DNA of 64,000 nt from Macrotis lagotis (Eukaryota; Chordata; Mammalia; Peramelemorphia; Peramelidae): assembly GCF_037893015.1 (NCBI RefSeq), contig NC_133658.1, positions 140,349,822-140,413,821 of the forward strand, written 5' to 3'. Positions 63,180-64,000 of the stretch are shown piece after piece (the first letter of the stretch is position 1; every line of letters starts with the position of its first letter). The position numbers were made by a program, and so were the translations under genes. The notes under the pieces were generated by a model. That model ran no database searches. It saw only the letters and a list, made by a program, of their open reading frames with translations, and had not been told where the DNA came from.

Positions 63180-63438
63180 TAATATATGGATGGGATACAT
63201 TGGGGGTAGTCTAAGAAGGAAAGGCATTAAAGAAAAGGAGGATCAGGACAGGCTTTTTTCAGGAAGAGGGATAATAAGGGAAATACATGAGTTGTCTGAT
63301 GAGAGGCTCTAAGAAATAAAAAGTGAGGGTCAAAAATTGCTGTTGAATGTCTTTATCATCCCAATTATCTCAATCTCTAGGGAAAGCAATCACTAAATTT
63401 AAAAATTGAAATTATATTTTCTTTCTTCTCAATTTCAG
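63180..63438. other. Unassigned sequence ending in a pyrimidine tract
   Basis: Ends with 'tattttctttcttctcaatttcag', a good splice acceptor for the next item. Confidence 0.45.
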
Positions 63439-63465
63439 GACTCAACTCTGGGCTCTCTGAAACTG
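63439..63465 (+). CDS. Candidate 27-nt micro-exon
   Basis: 27 nt between an excellent acceptor (pyrimidine tract then 'aatttcag') and a consensus donor ('ctg|gtaagc'). Length is a multiple of three. In phase 0 it reads DSTLGSLKL and is open into the next candidate exon. No family recognised. It is too short to be certain from sequence alone. Confidence 0.35.
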
Positions 63466-63474
63466 GTAAGCATA

Positions 63475-63635
63475 CTGGAAAGAGAAATGTACTGGCAAAC
63501 AGAGTATCTAGGTTTCAAATCTGATTCTACTACTTATTATCTTTGTGATCTCAGGCAAATGAGTTGTCCCTTTTGGGCCTAAAGACTCCTCATCTGAAAA
63601 TTGAGGAGGTGGATTAGGTGATCACTTCCCCTTGC
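63475..63635 (+). mobile_element. MIR SINE in the putative intron
   Basis: 'ctaggtttcaaatctgattctactacttatt' and 'gatctcaggcaaatgagttgtccc'. Confidence 0.65.
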
Positions 63636-63786
63636 TTCTTCTCACTCATCAAATAGACTTTTGCTTCTATCCTCTTCCTCCCCCTGGGAAACCATCAGTC
63701 AAGAGCTTTATAGCACATTTATCTGCCAATTTCCTCTTCACTATTAATAATTAGTCAGCCTGACATTCTCTCTATCGGGTCCCCAG

Positions 63787-63864
63787 CTCAATGAGACACA
63801 TAGGGCCATGGCAACCCATCGTGATGTCACCAGTTCACCAGCTGTGATTCAAGGCATGGATCAG
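63787..63864 (+). CDS. Candidate 78-nt exon
   Basis: Acceptor 'cattctctctatcgggtccccag' and donor 'cag|gtaaag' bound 78 nt. Only one frame is fully open, in phase 0, giving LNETHRAMATHRDVTSSPAV then IQGMDQ. An in-frame ATG at 63808 sits in a strong Kozak context (gggccATGG), so this could be a first coding or an internal exon. The phase agrees with the 27-nt candidate 321 bp upstream. Reading past the donor stays open to a TGA at 63994. Protein not recognised. Confidence 0.45.
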
Positions 63865-64000
63865 GTAAAGGGAACGAATGGAAAAGAAAGATGCCTGCGG
63901 AGGTGGAAATGTGCTTATTCATTTTTTCCCTTTGACACAGCTGGCTGCAGTCTGATCCTGGCACCTGGAGGTCAGTCACCCAAGTTGAGAACCTGAAGGG
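63865..64000 (+). other. Putative intron start or exon extension to window end
   Basis: Contains a second acceptor-like 'ttttttccctttgacacag' ending at 63940. If used after the 78-nt exon it would meet a stop within five codons, so the exon structure here is unresolved. Confidence 0.35.

Noticed and set aside
1-64000. CRISPR array, prokaryotic operon, defence island
   Set aside because: The regular repeats are microsatellites and SINEs, and the DNA is mammalian.

Overview
Organism. The window reads as nuclear DNA of a marsupial (Metatheria). The main evidence is the repeat set: MAR1 SINEs (tRNA-like head, CORE body, BovB/RTE-like tail ending in a 'gtcggacacgactgaa'-type sequence), short A-tailed tRNA-derived SINEs with the same head (WSINE1/SINE1-like), MIR/THER1 CORE-SINEs, L2 and CR1/L3 LINEs, an RTE-tailed SINE and marsupial-type L1 3' ends. 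An Australian marsupial, perhaps a dasyurid, is a guess. No bacterial, organellar or plasmid features were seen. Family names come from recognition of diagnostic stretches, not from a search.

Layout. About half the window is recognisable interspersed repeats. 0-13 kb: L2, MIR, MAR1, one young short SINE with a perfect 16-bp target duplication, microsatellites, and a unique block at 4.3-5.2 kb. 13-15 kb: unique, GC-richer sequence holding the best enhancer-like block (14.0-14.5 kb). 15-23 kb: nested SINEs, a 5'-truncated L1 (17.82-18.79 kb) with readable ORF2 C-terminus, L2 and an LTR-like fossil. 23.12-26.10 kb: an almost complete half-L1 (HAL1-like) element on the minus strand with 5' end, decayed ORF1, L1-type 3' end and no ORF2 seen, carrying two SINE insertions. 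26-36 kb: DNA-transposon fossils, SINEs, a probable protein-coding terminal exon (31.0 kb, plus strand, with poly(A) signal), L1-in-L1 at 34 kb and a CR1/L3 end. 36-47 kb: hairpins, decayed L2 RT and SINEs. 47.5-48.9 kb: three L1 3' ends in a row. 49.5-50.3 kb: unique block with a G-quadruplex motif, a CArG box and a TATA-like box. 52-56.5 kb: mostly unique. 56.8-63.2 kb: nested L1/SINE, head-to-head L2 pieces, a further L1 with a 16-bp target duplication, and a long polypyrimidine tract. 63.4-64.0 kb: two exon-like segments with good splice sites on the plus strand.

Genes. No complete host gene is present. Three exon-like pieces are supported, all on the plus strand: a last exon at 31.0 kb and two phase-0 candidates at 63.4 and 63.8 kb. 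None could be assigned to a named gene. Most L1 pieces lie on the minus strand, as expected if the window is intronic to, or flanks, plus-strand genes. Most open reading frames of 60-170 codons here are repeat-derived or chance.

The items most worth checking are the terminal exon, the two downstream exon candidates, the HAL1-like element, an oddly transition-rich SINE copy inside it, and an unclassified dispersed repeat present three times in the same orientation.
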